From Neoceratodus forsteri (Eukaryota > Chordata > Ceratodontiformes > Ceratodontidae): a stretch of DNA of 64,000 nt. Below the pieces are notes generated by a model. That model saw only the letters and a list, made by a program, of their open reading frames with translations. It searched no databases and was not told the origin of the DNA. Where the stretch lies: NCBI GenBank assembly GCA_016271365.2, contig CM057449.1, positions 1,566,574,501-1,566,638,500 on the forward strand, written 5' to 3'. The position numbers and the translations under genes are program-made. Shown here piece after piece: positions 33,542-43,850 of the stretch; the stretch's first letter is position 1, and every line of letters begins with the position of its first letter.

Positions 33542-35435
33542 TTGTCTCCAGGGTTTTCCTTACCTCCGCTGACACATCCACCCCTGCTGAATGCCCCTCC
33601 ACTTCCTCAGGGGCAACAGTCAGGGAGCAACACTGGCCTGCTTATGGCAGGTGATAGTCATGCATAAACAGGCTTCAAGCCTCTTCTGTCAGTGCCCTTG
33701 ACCATTCCTGCAATGTTGGGGATGCAGGTTCCCCATTTTATTCCTTAACCTGCCCACATCTCATCACTGCTTCATCCTTCCCTGCCGATACCGGGGTCTC
33801 AATGCCCTTTGTCTATGCCACAGGGCATTCTGTTGATGCCAGGAACCATTAATGTCTAGACCCTGATGTCCTCAATGTGGGACTTTATGCAGAGAGTTGC
33901 ACCTCCTCAGGTCCCAGCACTGATGGGGCCTTTTTGGCTGGAGTCAACACCATCCCACCAAATGTCATTGCAATGACCCCCCCCTCATGGTCATTTGTCT
34001 CTTCAATGCACATCTCAGCCAGGGGATGACATCAATTATGGCCTGACTTCTTGTTACCCAATGGAAGGATGAGGAGGATGAGGGGGCTTGGGGCCCAGAC
34101 CCCCTTTAGCACTTCTACTGTTTCTTCAGTGGGGAGGTCTCCTCCAAATATACCCGTAAGTCCCCAGTGGATGACCCCTCCTTTATAGCTGTAATGTGAC
34201 AACTGCAGTCAGCTATGGGGTTCGATGCTGCAGAGCAGGACATCACTCAATGGAACCTGGTGAACTACGTGGATCTGCCAGATTGCCCATCTCTCATTAT
34301 TTCTCCTCCCCTCATTATTCCTTCTATGATCAATGCACACAAAGATGTCACCATGGCTGCTTGGCACAGGCCTCATTTGATCCCCCCTATGCCCAGGAAG
34401 GTGAACAAGCTGTACCAGGCCCCCTTTGGGAAGCCCTTTTTTATGGGGCCCCCAGGTGGATTTTGTGGTGATCAATGTGACCCATAATAGATCTAAGAGG
34501 CGCTAGCACTTTAGTTCTCTTCCCCGGACAATGAGTACAGGAAGTTGGACCTTATGGGCAAGCGGGTGTATGCCTCCTCCACCTTGGCCATAAGGATTAT
34601 AAACTACATTGGCCATATGCTTAAATTCCAATATGATCTCTGGAAAAGGGCCAAGGCTGCAGCCCAGTCCCTCCCAGATGGTCCTCAAAAGCAGGAGATG
34701 CTCAAGACTTTCCAGACGGGTGCACATGTAGGAAGCACTTCTTGTGGGCTGCCTATGACGTCCTAGATACTTCCAACATTGCCTTCATGCTGGGAGGTTG
34801 CCTGAGGAGGTACTCCTAGCTCAGGGTATCTGGTTTTGTCTCAGATATCTAACAGTCCATCTTGAATGCTCCTTTCAGGTACTATAAGCTCTTCAGGGTG
34901 GATGTGCAGGATATTCTCAATGACTTGCAGGCCTCAGAGAGAGCACTACAGTCTGTTCCTTCCCTGTACTACACCCACAAGAAGAGTGTGCCCTTTCAGC
35001 ATGCCACACATCATCCCAGATCTGGCACCAGACAGCCAAGCAAATGCAAGGCTACTACTGCCCTACCTACCCCTTCCTCCACCACAAGTTGCAACTTATA
35101 CAAAAACAACATGTTCTACAATTTGTAGAGGTGCCACCAGAGCTTCCTTCAAGGCCATCCACTTTCCCTCCAGACCATGTACCCATGTTGCTGGAGGAGA
35201 TTCAGATGCTGCTGTGAAAAAGGGCCATAGAATCCATTTCCGAGAATCAATGCAACATAGGGTTCTACTCCCACTTCTTCCTCATTCCCAAGTGCACATG
35301 GGACTAGGGGCCCATCCTGGACTTATGAAACCTGAACTAATACATGCAGTACAAAATGTTTAGGATGGTCACCATCCCAGGCCTGTTGCCCTTGCTCCAG
35401 AAGGGAGACTGTATCTGCTCTCTGGATATGCAGAT
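33542..35435 (+). pseudogene. DIRS gag C-part and RT N-half
   Basis: Pieced from several frames. Frame 34215-34487 is a proline-rich gag stretch. Frame 34545-34766 has DLMGKRVYASSTLAIRIIN and LPDGPQKQEMLKTFQTG, a DIRS gag block. From 35170 in conceptual translation: PDHVPMLLEEIQMLL, KRAIESISENQCNIGFYSHF, FLIPKCTWD and GPILDL, then RMVTIPGLLPLLQKGDCI and CSLDMQ, where the LINE enters. These are the first RT blocks of DIRS. Frameshifts and stops are common. Confidence 0.75.
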
Positions 35436-35436
35436 A
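35428..35436. repeat. Target-site duplication, left (LINE in DIRS RT)
   Basis: ATGCA-GAT here against ATGCAAGAT at 38019-38027. It encodes the Met-Gln of the DIRS RT on both sides. Confidence 0.6.
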
Positions 35437-35788
35437 GTCTTGGATAGATTGGACTTCCCTCTACGGTGCCACTAATGCTGACTTTGCACTAGACATCTTT
35501 GTCTCAGCCCTGTCTCACATTCAAGAAAAGCATTTTCCTCTCACTTCTCGCAGAGTGCATGGTGGTGACACTTGCTGGCTCATGTCACACCTCCTCAAGC
35601 TTATGAAACAGTGTGACTCAAAGAGAGTTGAATATAAAGCTGCCCCATCCCCTACACTTTGGAATGGCTACCATCACCTGCAAAATCTCTGCAAATGCTG
35701 TATACACTCTAGGAAGTTGGCCTACTTCCAATCACTTTAATCCAGTCACCTAGACAACCTCAGGTGTTTCTGGTCCTCCATTAATGCT

Positions 35789-36405
35789 GTGCTCTCTCCC
35801 CCCAACAAGCAGTCATCTTCCAACCTAAACACACAAGGTTCCCTCACTGACCCTACTGACATTGCAAATGCACTTAATGCACATTTCTCAAACCTTAGCA
35901 GCTACCTGGCTAAGCTCCCCCACCCCTTTCCCCCTTCTCTACCTTCCCCTCCAACTAGCCATCTTTTTTACTTTAGGATCATTACTCTTCCTGGGACACT
36001 TTTGCTCCTTCTCAGCCTACCATCTCGAGGGAGTACTGGTAGTGACGGTCTATCCCCCTGCTTCTTTAAACTAGTAGTCCAGGACATTGCCTATCCACTC
36101 ACCTTCATCTTTAACCTCTCCTTATTATAGCTTCTGTCCCCTCTGTCTGGAAGCAGGCCAAAATTGTCCCCATTCATAAATCAGGCGACTCTAGTCTTAT
36201 GAACAACTACTGTCCCATCTCCATTCTGCCCCATCTTCATAAGCTCCTAGAGAAGGCAGTAAACTACCAAATTAGACAGCATATCCCCAAATATAATCAC
36301 ATTTGCCCTCAGCAACATGGTTTCAGGAAGGGGCACAGCACTACCATGGCCCTTGCCCTTTTCACCGACCATGTGCTGAGGAATATATGGATTAAGGGAA
36401 GCTAA
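35789..36405 (+). pseudogene. LINE ORF2 linker and RT fingers
   Basis: Frame 35789-36130 (113 aa): LSPPNKQSSSNLNTQ, DIANALNAHFSNLS, then SRGSTGSDGLSPCFFK (RT start, consensus GPDGL...FLK) and a C-terminal LTFIFNLSLL. Frame 36199-36405 (68 aa): NNYCPISILPHLHKLLEKAV and CPQQHGFRKGHSTTMAL. The two are separated by a stop and shift in the segment that should read SVPSVWKQAKIVPIHKSG. Confidence 0.8.
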
Positions 36406-36413
36406 CTGTTGTA

Positions 36414-37001
36414 GTGTTTGTAGATCTATCCAAGGCATTTGACCTTGTAAACCACAACATCCTGATTGGAAAACCTGATGCCCTTGGTTTCTCCTCTTTC
36501 TCCACCACCTGGCTCACTAACTACCTCTCTGGTAGAACACAGATGGTCTTCCTTGGTGGTGCCACCCCCCCCTTGCCTGTCTCTGTAGGTGTATCCCAGG
36601 GAACTGTCCTTGGCTCCCTCCTCTTTTCCCTCTTCATTAACCTTCTCCCATCAGACAGCATGTCTTCTAAATCACTCCTCAGTGCCAACGACTTAATACT
36701 ATACCAAAGTGACCGCTTCCCCTCGTCACTATCCACCACTCTTACCAATGATTTCTGCAGGGCACTTTGTTGGTTCTCCACCAATAAACTGTTGGTCAAT
36801 GCTGTCAAAACAAAGGCCATGCTTTTCGATTCCAGACCAAAATTCTCTGCCCTTGCCCACAGCAGTGGTCTTCTCACTGCCAAATCCTCAGATGGATCTC
36901 CCATTGCCACTGTTCCTACCTTCAAGTATCTTGGGGTAATCCTGGACCGGTCCCTAGCCTACACTGACCATATTACCTCAGTGATCAGGTGCATCAGCTA
37001 G
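36414..37001 (+). pseudogene. LINE ORF2 RT palm with mutated YADD box
   Basis: A 195-aa frame: FVDLSKAFD (residues 2-10, motif A Asp present), VSQGTVLGSLLF (60-71), and SAND at 90-93 where YADD is expected, in the context SLLSANDLILYQSD. Tyr is changed to Ser and the first catalytic Asp to Asn, so polymerase activity would be lost. TFKYLGVILDRSLAYTDHI follows. The antisense frame 36521-36925 is a shadow. Confidence 0.85.
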
Positions 37002-37618
37002 AGGATAGGGCTCTGCTATCACCTGATCAACCATATCTTGCTGGAAGCCTGCCTTGCTATGGCCGTAGCATTCTCCTCCCCCTCCTTGACCGTGGCTGCC
37101 CGGTGTATTCCCTCACCTCCATGACCAACCTGAACCACCAGGATGCTACCTACAATTGTATATGCCTCCTTACCCTCTATGCCCCTCTCCTCACTCACCA
37201 CTGCTCTCTTTACCAGTCACTTAACTGGCTCTTTCCACAAGTGCAGCACTCCTTACTGCTGATCTGCACCATTGTTGATACCTTGCACATTCCCTCCTAC
37301 TCTTCACTATCCCTTCTTATCTGGCCCAGAACCTACTGCTGCAATCTACGTCAGTCTTCCCACCTCCAACTAGAGCATCCTAACATAACTATGAAGATGG
37401 ACCTAAGAGCCTTCTGTGCAGCCAAACCCTCACTATGGAATGACCTCCCCTCCTCCCTACATTGCCCCCAACCCCCTTCAAAATCTAAATTCCCTATTAA
37501 AACTGCACTTTCTGTCCTCCATGACCTGCATCTGTCCACAGGACACAAGCAGGGCTGTGCCTCCATTGCAGCCAACCCTTACCCCCCCCTAGTGCTCCGC
37601 TCTCCTCATCCACCCTGA
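36989..37618 (+). pseudogene. LINE ORF2 C-terminal domain
   Basis: A 209-aa frame: YGRSILLPLLDRGCPVYS, APLLTHHCSLYQSLNWL (the block shared with the LINEs at 8.7 and 14.6 kb) and AAKPSLWNDLPSSL near the C-terminus. The protein ends at a TGA followed by about 400 bp of 3' UTR. Confidence 0.8.
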
Positions 37619-38018
37619 ATACTGGATCACAGATCATTCTTTGTATCCTGTAAGATGCCTATGTTTTTATGCCTAGTATTTCCTGTTGATCTCTGTGCAC
37701 CTCCAGGTATTTTACTGGCTCTGCTGACATTTAACATTTCTATTGTTGAATGATGGAGCAATTTTAACCTGTTTATCTAAATTTTATATGCCTTGGTATG
37801 CTGAATTGTTGCTATAGCTGGTACTGTTTAGCTTATATTGTCTCTGTTTAGCTTGACCTACACTGGATTCCCTGTTATGTTCCCTGTATGATCCAAGTCA
37901 TTCTCTCACTGTATTTTATGCTGTTTGTGCCAGTTTCTGGCCCATGCCGTGCCTGAGAAAGGTCTTTGGATCAGTGCACCAACCCGGTTACCAAATGAAT
38001 GAATGGATAAATAAATAA

Positions 38019-38430
38019 ATGCAAGATGCTTACCTGCACATCAAGATATGCCTTCCCCACCAAAGTACCTCAGGTTCCTGTTTCAAGGGGAGCACTACCA
38101 GTTCAGAGTCCTCCCTTTTGGTTTGTCTTTGGTGCCTCGAGTCTTCACCAAATGCCTAGCTATAGTGGCACTGGCCCTCAGGAGGGAGGGCCTTTATGTC
38201 TTTTCCTAGCTGGATGACTGGTTGCTCAAAGCACTGTCCAAAGAGCAAATGTCCTTGACCCTGGTACATACCCTCCAATTGTTCAGCCAGGTGGGGATTA
38301 CAGTCAACCTGTCTAAGTCAGTCCTGATGCTAAGCCAGTGTCTCCACTACAAAGGAGCTATTCTGGACACAGCCCAGGGCACTGCCTTTCTGCCACTGGA
38401 CAGGGCAGACTGCTTGTAAGCACAGGCCCA
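38019..38430 (+). pseudogene. DIRS RT C-half, YLDD tyrosine codon is a stop
   Basis: Resumes as MQDAYLHIKI (38019-38048), then after a shift LPFGLSLVPRVFTKCLAI, LRREGLYVFS, TAG, LDDWLLKALSKEQ. The TAG at 38207-38209 replaces the Tyr of the DIRS catalytic box YLDD. The Asps survive. The frame continues (38222-38419) with LQLFSQVGITVNLSKSVLM and GAILDTAQGTAFLPLDRA, diagnostic of DIRS RT. No other retroelement class in the window has this block. Confidence 0.88.
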
Positions 38431-39000
38431 GGAAATCTACCACAGTTGCTATGGTACAACCAGGACATATATCAGACTGGTGGATATCTTGGCTGTAGCC
38501 ATTGCTATGGTTTCCCTAGCGTTAGTTACTGCAACCCTGTAGCTGTCATGGCAAGGGAGAAAGTGGAGAAGTAATGAAAAAGTAGGGAGGCTGGTAGAGC
38601 TGGTGGAGAGGTCTAAGGCATAAACAGCTCAGCCAGTACCACTCTGGAGACCAGAATTTTGTTCCCGGTCTCCTGACTCTTGCAATTTCACTTTTCCCCC
38701 CGCCCCAATTACATTTCTTTTAAACAGCCAGAAACAAAAATTCTCCCCTCAAGTTTCTACTTTTCTCTGAGATTGGCCCCCTCAGAGTTGGTTATTAAAA
38801 TATTGGGGAGCATGGGGGCAGAGCACATTATGTTTTTTATCTATTTTAGCAGTCATCGATGTGGTTTCTGACTGCTACCATTTGCACTGTGTTGTCTTCT
38901 GATGTTTTTTACTGGAGTTGTTTTTGACATTGCTGTTTATGCTGCATGGTTCTTGATGGCACTTTTCTTGTTTTTAGCACTATAACTTAGTGCCAATCAC
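38431..39000. other. Unassigned segment within DIRS
   Basis: The DIRS connection/RNase H region is expected here, but only the first about 130 bp is plausible (IRLVDILAVAIAMVSLALV). The interval 38565-38995 has no DIRS motif and may be another insertion or replaced sequence. No target duplication was found. Confidence 0.35.
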
Positions 39001-39609
39001 AGTCAGAATGCATGAATGTGAACTGCTCACCTCAGTGGTAGAATACCTGTTCAACAGATGGGGTCTCCCAGAGCTAGACCTTTTTGCAACACCACTCAAC
39101 GCAAAACTGATGCTTTTCTGCTCACTTGATCCAGGGCCTGGACCCTCTCTTGGAAAGTGAGGTTTCTTTATGCCTTCCCTCCCTTTCCTCTGATTCAGAA
39201 AGAGCTAATTAAACTCCAGATGGAGGGCACCACTCTGATTCTGGTGACTCCCTTTTGGCCTCAGCAGATTTGGTTTCCAGTATTGCAACAGTTAGCAGTG
39301 GATTCCCCTGTGCCTGGCTCCTGAAGATGTATCCATTGCCAGGTTTGGTGTCTCCCTTAAAGTGGCTGATTTTCTGGTGGCTGCCAGAAAGCCTTCCACC
39401 AGGGTGTCTTCTTCATGAAGTGGAAGCACTTTGCTTTTTGAGCGTCCTCCCACCTGGATCCTTTCATCTGCCTGGTGAACCAGATTCTAGAGTACTTGCT
39501 GTCCTTGTCAGATGCTGGACTGAAATATTGCACTTGTCCGCTATATCGGCCTTCCATGTGCCCATCGAGTGTTGTACAGTAGCCCAGTTGGACGTGGCCC
39601 ATACCTTTC
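39001..39609 (+). pseudogene. DIRS post-RT segment and recombinase N-part
   Basis: Translation gives ECELLTSVVEYLFNRWG, LPELDLFATPLNAKLMLFC and WLPFGLSRFGFQ-like pieces (VTPFWPQQIW in the adjacent frame), the DIRS segment after RNase H. Then ADFLVAARKPSTR and a RCWTEILHLSAISAFH region, the N-terminal core-binding part of the tyrosine recombinase (consensus LLDAGLKYSTIRVYLSAISA). Frame 39255-39704 covers part. It stops at the 12-bp duplication of the retroposon. Confidence 0.75.
39598..39609. repeat. Target-site duplication, left (retroposon in DIRS recombinase)
   Basis: CCCATACCTTTC; identical to 40049-40060. Confidence 0.85.
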
Positions 39610-40048
39610 ATTTTATTTATTTATTAAGCTATTTGGACCCCATCGCCTCCTCCTGGCAATTGGCAACAGGGACACATAGGTGTTTTACAGGCTTTCTCCC
39701 CTGACCTCTCTGAGGCCCCAGAAAATGGCTGTGCAAGCATGTGGAGGCATGCTACACACCCCGTGGTGCCAGCTCAGCCCCTTCTACCTCCCATAATTGT
39801 TTGCTACCCCCTTTCTGCCTACACCACCCACTGGACATCCACCCAGTGAAAGCAGAACTATGGGGAGGTGCCAACCCACCCTCACCACCCTTGGAAGAGG
39901 AGACCTGCCCATTGGCATTCTCAGTCTTGCTCCACCCCCTTACCACCAGCACACCAATGACCCAAGGTCATTCCAGAACCTGGGTCACCAACATAGTGCC
40001 AGCTGTGGTGTCCAGCGCCTCAGCCCTCAGCACCACTGGGCCAGCCAG
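39610..40048 (-). mobile_element. Short retroposon inserted in DIRS recombinase
   Basis: 439 bp between 12-bp duplications. It starts on the plus strand with 'attttatttatttattaag', that is a 3' (ATAA)n tail on the minus strand. The body matches no protein block I recognise. It may be a LINE 3' end or a SINE mobilised by one of the LINEs with AAAT-type tails in this window. Confidence 0.7.
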
Positions 40049-40760
40049 CCCATACCTTTCTGAGAGGCATCCAGCACTTAAAGCCTCCCATCCATAACCT
40101 GTTTTGGAGAAAAGTTATTTGACTCCTTATGAACCCACAGCAACATGTGAGCTACACTTTCTGTCATGGAAAGCATTATTTTGAGTTGCTATTACCTCTG
40201 CTCATAGGATTTCTGAGCTCCAGGAGCTCATGTGTGGGCAGCCCTATTTCATTTTCCACAAAGACACGGTGTCTTTGCATACTAACCCTAAGTTTTTGTC
40301 AAAGGTGGTGTCTAAGTTTACTCTGAATCAAACTATTATTATCCAGAGCTTGCCAATCCAGTGGAAGCATTGCTCCATACTTTGGATGTACACAGAATAC
40401 TCAGATATTATGTTCCTTGCATGAAATACTGTAGGCAATCCTCGCAGCTGTTTGTTTCTTTTGCCCCTGGGAAAGAGGGCATACAAGTTTAAAAGCAGTT
40501 CCTGTCCAAATGGTTGGCCAACTGTATCATTTTCTGTTATAGGAAGTATAGTAAGGGACTTCCTGGAAATGTCAAGGGCCACTTTACCAGAGGTATGGCC
40601 AATTCTGTTACCTGTTTCAGAGGGGTCTCAGCAGCAGTGATCTGTGCTGCTGCCACTTGAAGTACAGTCCATACCCTCACTAGACACTACAGTCTGGACA
40701 GTACCTCTAGAAGGAGGGCAGGTTTTGGCCTAGCAGTGCTACAGGGCCTGCTCTCATAGG
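40049..40760 (+). pseudogene. DIRS tyrosine recombinase, catalytic part
   Basis: After the duplication the frame resumes with SERHPALKASHP, then TPYEPTATCELHFLSWKAL, SELQELMCGQPYFIFHKD (40215-40270), PKFLSKVVSKFTLNQTIII, CRQSSQLFVSFAPGKR and RGVSAAVICAAAT near 40619-40660. STVHTLTRHYSLDS follows, with a Tyr at 40688-40690 in the place of the catalytic tyrosine by position in DIRS recombinases. The end AGFGLAVLQGLLS is the usual C-terminus. Frames 40230-40424 and 40452-40640 cover most of it. Stops occur between blocks. Confidence 0.8.
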
Positions 40761-40811
40761 CTGTTGCCTTGCAGTCACCCAGATTGTTTTTCTCCTCTGC
40801 AGTACTGCTTG

Positions 40812-40925
40812 GGACTCATTCTTAAGGTGTGACCTGCTGCAAGAGATATCTTTGAAGAAGATAGAACAGTTATGTAAGAACTTACTGTGACAGTAGATCT
40901 TCGAGAGAATATCTTGCAGCAGGTG
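40812..40925. repeat. DIRS internal complementary region (ICR)
   Basis: It begins GACCTGCTGCAAGAGATATC and ends GAATATCTTGCAGCAGGTGA, forming a quasi-palindrome. Its left half is complementary to the outer left end (31099-31125), with 'gagatat' and 'tgaag'. Its right half is complementary to the outer right end (41235-41296), with 'gaacagttatgtaag', 'ttactgtgacagtagatctt' and so on. This arrangement is diagnostic of DIRS replication through circle junctions. Confidence 0.82.
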
Positions 40926-41084
40926 ATGCTGTTCCACCCACCTTCCCCCTTGCTTCTGCATTCCTCTTTCCTGTTCTCTCCTTTTCCAGGATAGTGAGCC
41001 TTCTGCTTTACATACTCCTTCTGGTGGGTCTCTGAAGCTCTCAATCAGTTCCCTCAAGAGCACATCCTTGGTGGATGGTCTCCA

Positions 41085-41296
41085 GCGGGGAACTGAGGAG
41101 GGTGTGGGGCCGCCCACGGCTATATAGGGGGACATCGACATGATGATGTTGCCATGGGTGGTCCAAGTTAGACTGCTAGAAAAAAATGTTTGCTTGTGGT
41201 CATATTGCCTGATGGCTATAGTTCCTAAGGTGGGACCTGCTGCAAGAGATTTTCTAGAAGATCTACTGTTACAGTAATTTCTTATGTAACTGTTCT
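41085..41296 (-). repeat. DIRS right inverted terminal repeat
   Basis: The reverse complement matches the left repeat over about 185 bp (CTCTTGCAGCAGGTCC, 'accttaggaactatagccat', 'catgtcgatgtccccctata', 'gccgtgggcggccccac'). The outer 30 bp ('gtaatttcttatgtaactgt') have no partner in the left repeat but do in the ICR, as expected. The minus-strand frame 40707-41486 is a shadow of the repeat. Confidence 0.85.
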
Positions 41297-41440
41297 GTAC
41301 TGTTACCTCTGTATAGATTTTTGATGAGGTCATACCTGGAATACTGTGCTCTGGGCCCTGCGCCAATTGAGGAGTCTGGCTGGCTGTGGAAGAAGCCCTG
41401 CACTTTTGTGTGGCTACAGATGCAGATACATAGGGCCCAA
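41297..41440 (+). mobile_element. CR1 LINE, segment 3 of 3
   Basis: Resumes exactly in frame with VLLPLYRFLMRSYLEYC (41297-41347), the CR1 block that should follow segment 2. Only a short, degraded continuation is recognisable before the next repeat. Confidence 0.8.
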
Positions 41441-41479
41441 ATGTGGAGTCCATTAGATTGCAGAAGTGCAAAAAAAAAT

Positions 41480-42355
41480 ATTTCAATGTTCAGTCATAAC
41501 TCAATCAATTTACCATATTTTTATACCACATTTTCAACATAACCTTCTTATAACCCACCTTATGAACCTGGTATATGACATTTTTAAAATCCCTGCCAAA
41601 ACATCAGTTTGCGCCACAGATGCAAAAACCCATTTTGGTCAGAATTTGAAAAAGGCAGCTGTCACGTTCCTGAGTTGGTGTGAAAAAGTGGCTATGCTGA
41701 AATTCAAGGTCACAATACTGAAAATTGGCAAGTTATGAGCATGCATGGAAAACTTTCAGTGTACGCTCATAACTTTGCCATTTTTTGATATTTTTACCCC
41801 AAATGTTCAACATACAGTTGCCTTCTTAAGACCCCACCTCATGAACAAGGGCAGAGAAAATTTTCAAATCTTGCCTGAAAGGAGATTTCATGCAGCAACC
41901 ATGAAATCACCTTTGAGGTGGATTTGTATAATTTTACTGCCCTTGTTCATGAAGTGAGGTCCCATAAAGGCCATGTTTAAAATGTGATATCAAAATACTC
42001 AAAAATTGCAAAGTTATGAATAAAAGTTCAAACCCCTTTGAAATACAGCACTTACCTTAAGTTCTCATTGCAGTCACTGATTCTGGCAGCAAGATGCGTC
42101 TTCCAATCAGAAGATGGATCTGCATCATGTGACACGTTCAGGTGAGTGAGGCTGTGTGTGGGGAGTGTGGGGCTGTGGGTGCTGATGGGGGTCAGGGTAT
42201 GGTGGGTGGGAGTGCTGGGGGTCAGATCACAGATGGACCATTTTTTCTTTTTCATGTTACAAAAAACAAAACAAAAAAAAGCTATCAGAGAGGAATAGTA
42301 TTATTTATTGCAGGGAAACAGAAGCTGACATTAGTAATTTTAGGGGTTCTAAGAA
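41480..42355 (+). repeat. Dispersed repeat with splice-like sites (copy 2)
   Basis: Homologous to 3100-4410 in the same orientation, without the SINE. It contains 'gcaagttatgagcatgcatg' and 'acgctcataactttgccatt' as palindrome arms, 'cacctcatgaacaagggcag', and the exon-like block with a plus acceptor AG at 42072-42073, a plus donor GT at 42142 and a minus donor over 42050-42055. The two copies have diverged by substitutions and small indels, yet the three splice-like sites are kept. Confidence 0.65.
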
Positions 42356-43189
42356 TCTGACCAAGACTTTCCAAAAAGAGTTCTCTCCAACTTGAAGCTA
42401 CAGTCAGTTTCCATCTTTTTTGTAACTTTTTTTTACCAGTGGCTCTCTTGGAATCCCATTCCTTCTTCCTGTTCCCAGGCCAATTCACTTTATTTAATGA
42501 TAATCCCATTGCCTCATGAAATAAATGGCATATGCCCGCTAGGCATCTCTGATGCACTGTTATTGTAACTACACCATATAGGTAGTCCTCCCAAAATGAT
42601 AGGGGTTGTATTAACTTCTGCATATAAAAATTTCCCGGAAACATGGTGTGCCAGTCGGTGCATCTTTGTGCCACTTGGTAATATGATTGTGCGGTGTGGT
42701 ATGCAGTGCTGTATAATTGGCTTTATAGTGCACTTTTTCCATTAACCACATGGTGGAGTCCATGACTCATTTTAGCATGCCGCAGCTCTGAACTATCAGT
42801 GATTTTCTTTTACCACTGATTTTACATGTTCACCAGCAGGTGACCTAGTTTACTGTACATTTTCTAAGGACAGCTGCAACTCCACTATAACAAAATGACA
42901 AATCCTTAAATCTTTCTGTGCTAGCTGGAGGCTGTTCTTGTGGGGGAGAGTCTTTGGCCAGTATCACAGCCAGCCAATCAAGGTTGCTTGCATTTCAGTT
43001 AATCTCTGTTTAAAATTCTCACTGAGGCATTTTTAGTCTTCTTGCTGGGGCAGAGGTAGCAGTTGAAGTTTGAAAATGTGATGGGGTTCTGGAAAGCTAA
43101 CTTTGTCATAAGTTTATGTAAGTTGTTATTGTTTGTAAGTTGTGTTTTAAAATTGGCCTAACTCCTTAAGAATTTTCTGGAAAGCCCTC
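42356..43189. other. Intergenic sequence without recognised feature
   Basis: The minus-strand frame 42285-42674 (129 aa) shows no domain. No repeats noted. Confidence 0.35.
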
Positions 43190-43639
43190 CCAACCACCCC
43201 TTGCATTAGCCTGTCTTAAATACAGAGGATACTGGGGATTGAGCTTAAAGGCTGGGAGAGAGGAGTTTAGGGAGTTGCAAAATTTCCCTGTAAGAAAACT
43301 CTTAAGGCTAATAGTCAGGTGGGGAAAAGCTCAGCCACTCAAGTGTTGCAAGTTTAAAAGTCTTGGACTAGTGGGGAACCTGGTGGCTCACCCAAGGAAA
43401 CCTATTTGGAGGGGGATAAGACCACATGTCATTAGGGCTGGCATCTTTGGGAGGGTGGTGGGGTGCACAGGGTGTGGGGAAGCCATGATACTGGACTGGT
43501 TTGGAAGTTCAGTGGTTGCCCAGTATGCTACCAGTTGACACAGATTAGGGAGGAGGTTGAGGAGATTAGGAGACAGCTGGTGGATGGGGGAGGTATGGTA
43601 GGGGAATAGGGCAGGGGCTCTCCCATGGGGTCGCACCAA

Positions 43640-43850
43640 GCACTAAGGGTGGGGGCATAGGGAAAGGAGTGCAGAAGAGTACTCTGGGGCCACATAGGGA
43701 CCCTGGCAGATGGGGCCCAAAAGGAGGATACTATGAAGGAAGCAGGCAGGTAACTGGGGAACCTCACAGATGGGTGCCAAAGGGAGGACATTCTCAGGGA
43801 AGCAGGCAGATGGCTGGGGCTGGACAGAAGGAAGCAATGGGGGGAGGTGG
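43640..43850 (+). repeat. Imperfect internal repeat in CR1 ORF1 region
   Basis: A unit of about 60 bp ('gcagatggggcccaaaagga' plus 'ggatactatgaaggaagcag') recurs two to three times ('cagatgggtgccaaagggag', 'gacattctcagggaagcagg'). It encodes a repeated charged segment in one frame. Confidence 0.6.

Larger units (their letters stand above)
35436..38018 (+). mobile_element. CR1/L2-lineage LINE, 5'-truncated, inserted in DIRS RT
   Basis: Starts at the end of the endonuclease-RT linker (LYGATNADFALDIFVSALSH), runs through RT and the C-terminal domain, and ends in (ATGAATGAATGG)(ATAA)n at 37993-38018. Frames are 35789-36130, 36199-36405, 36414-37001 and 36989-37618. It is related to the antisense LINE at 13.9-17.6 kb but clearly a different subfamily. 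It splits the DIRS RT between the Met-Gln and Asp-Ala-Tyr codons. Confidence 0.88.
31097..41296 (+). mobile_element. DIRS-type tyrosine-recombinase retrotransposon with nested insertions
   Basis: A 10.2-kb span holding, in order: left inverted terminal repeat, gag-like cysteine region, (L1-type insertion), gag coiled region, RT N-half, (LINE insertion), RT C-half, a connection/RNase H-methylase-like segment, tyrosine recombinase (interrupted by a short retroposon), internal complementary region, and right inverted terminal repeat. It interrupts a CR1 ORF between two adjacent codons, which fixes both edges to a few bases. Without its passengers it is about 5.7 kb, normal for DIRS. Many stops make it inactive. 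DIRS elements replicate through a circular intermediate integrated by the tyrosine recombinase. Confidence 0.88.

Noticed and set aside
36521..36925. 134-aa minus-strand ORF
   Set aside because: It is an antisense shadow of the LINE RT frame 36414-37001.
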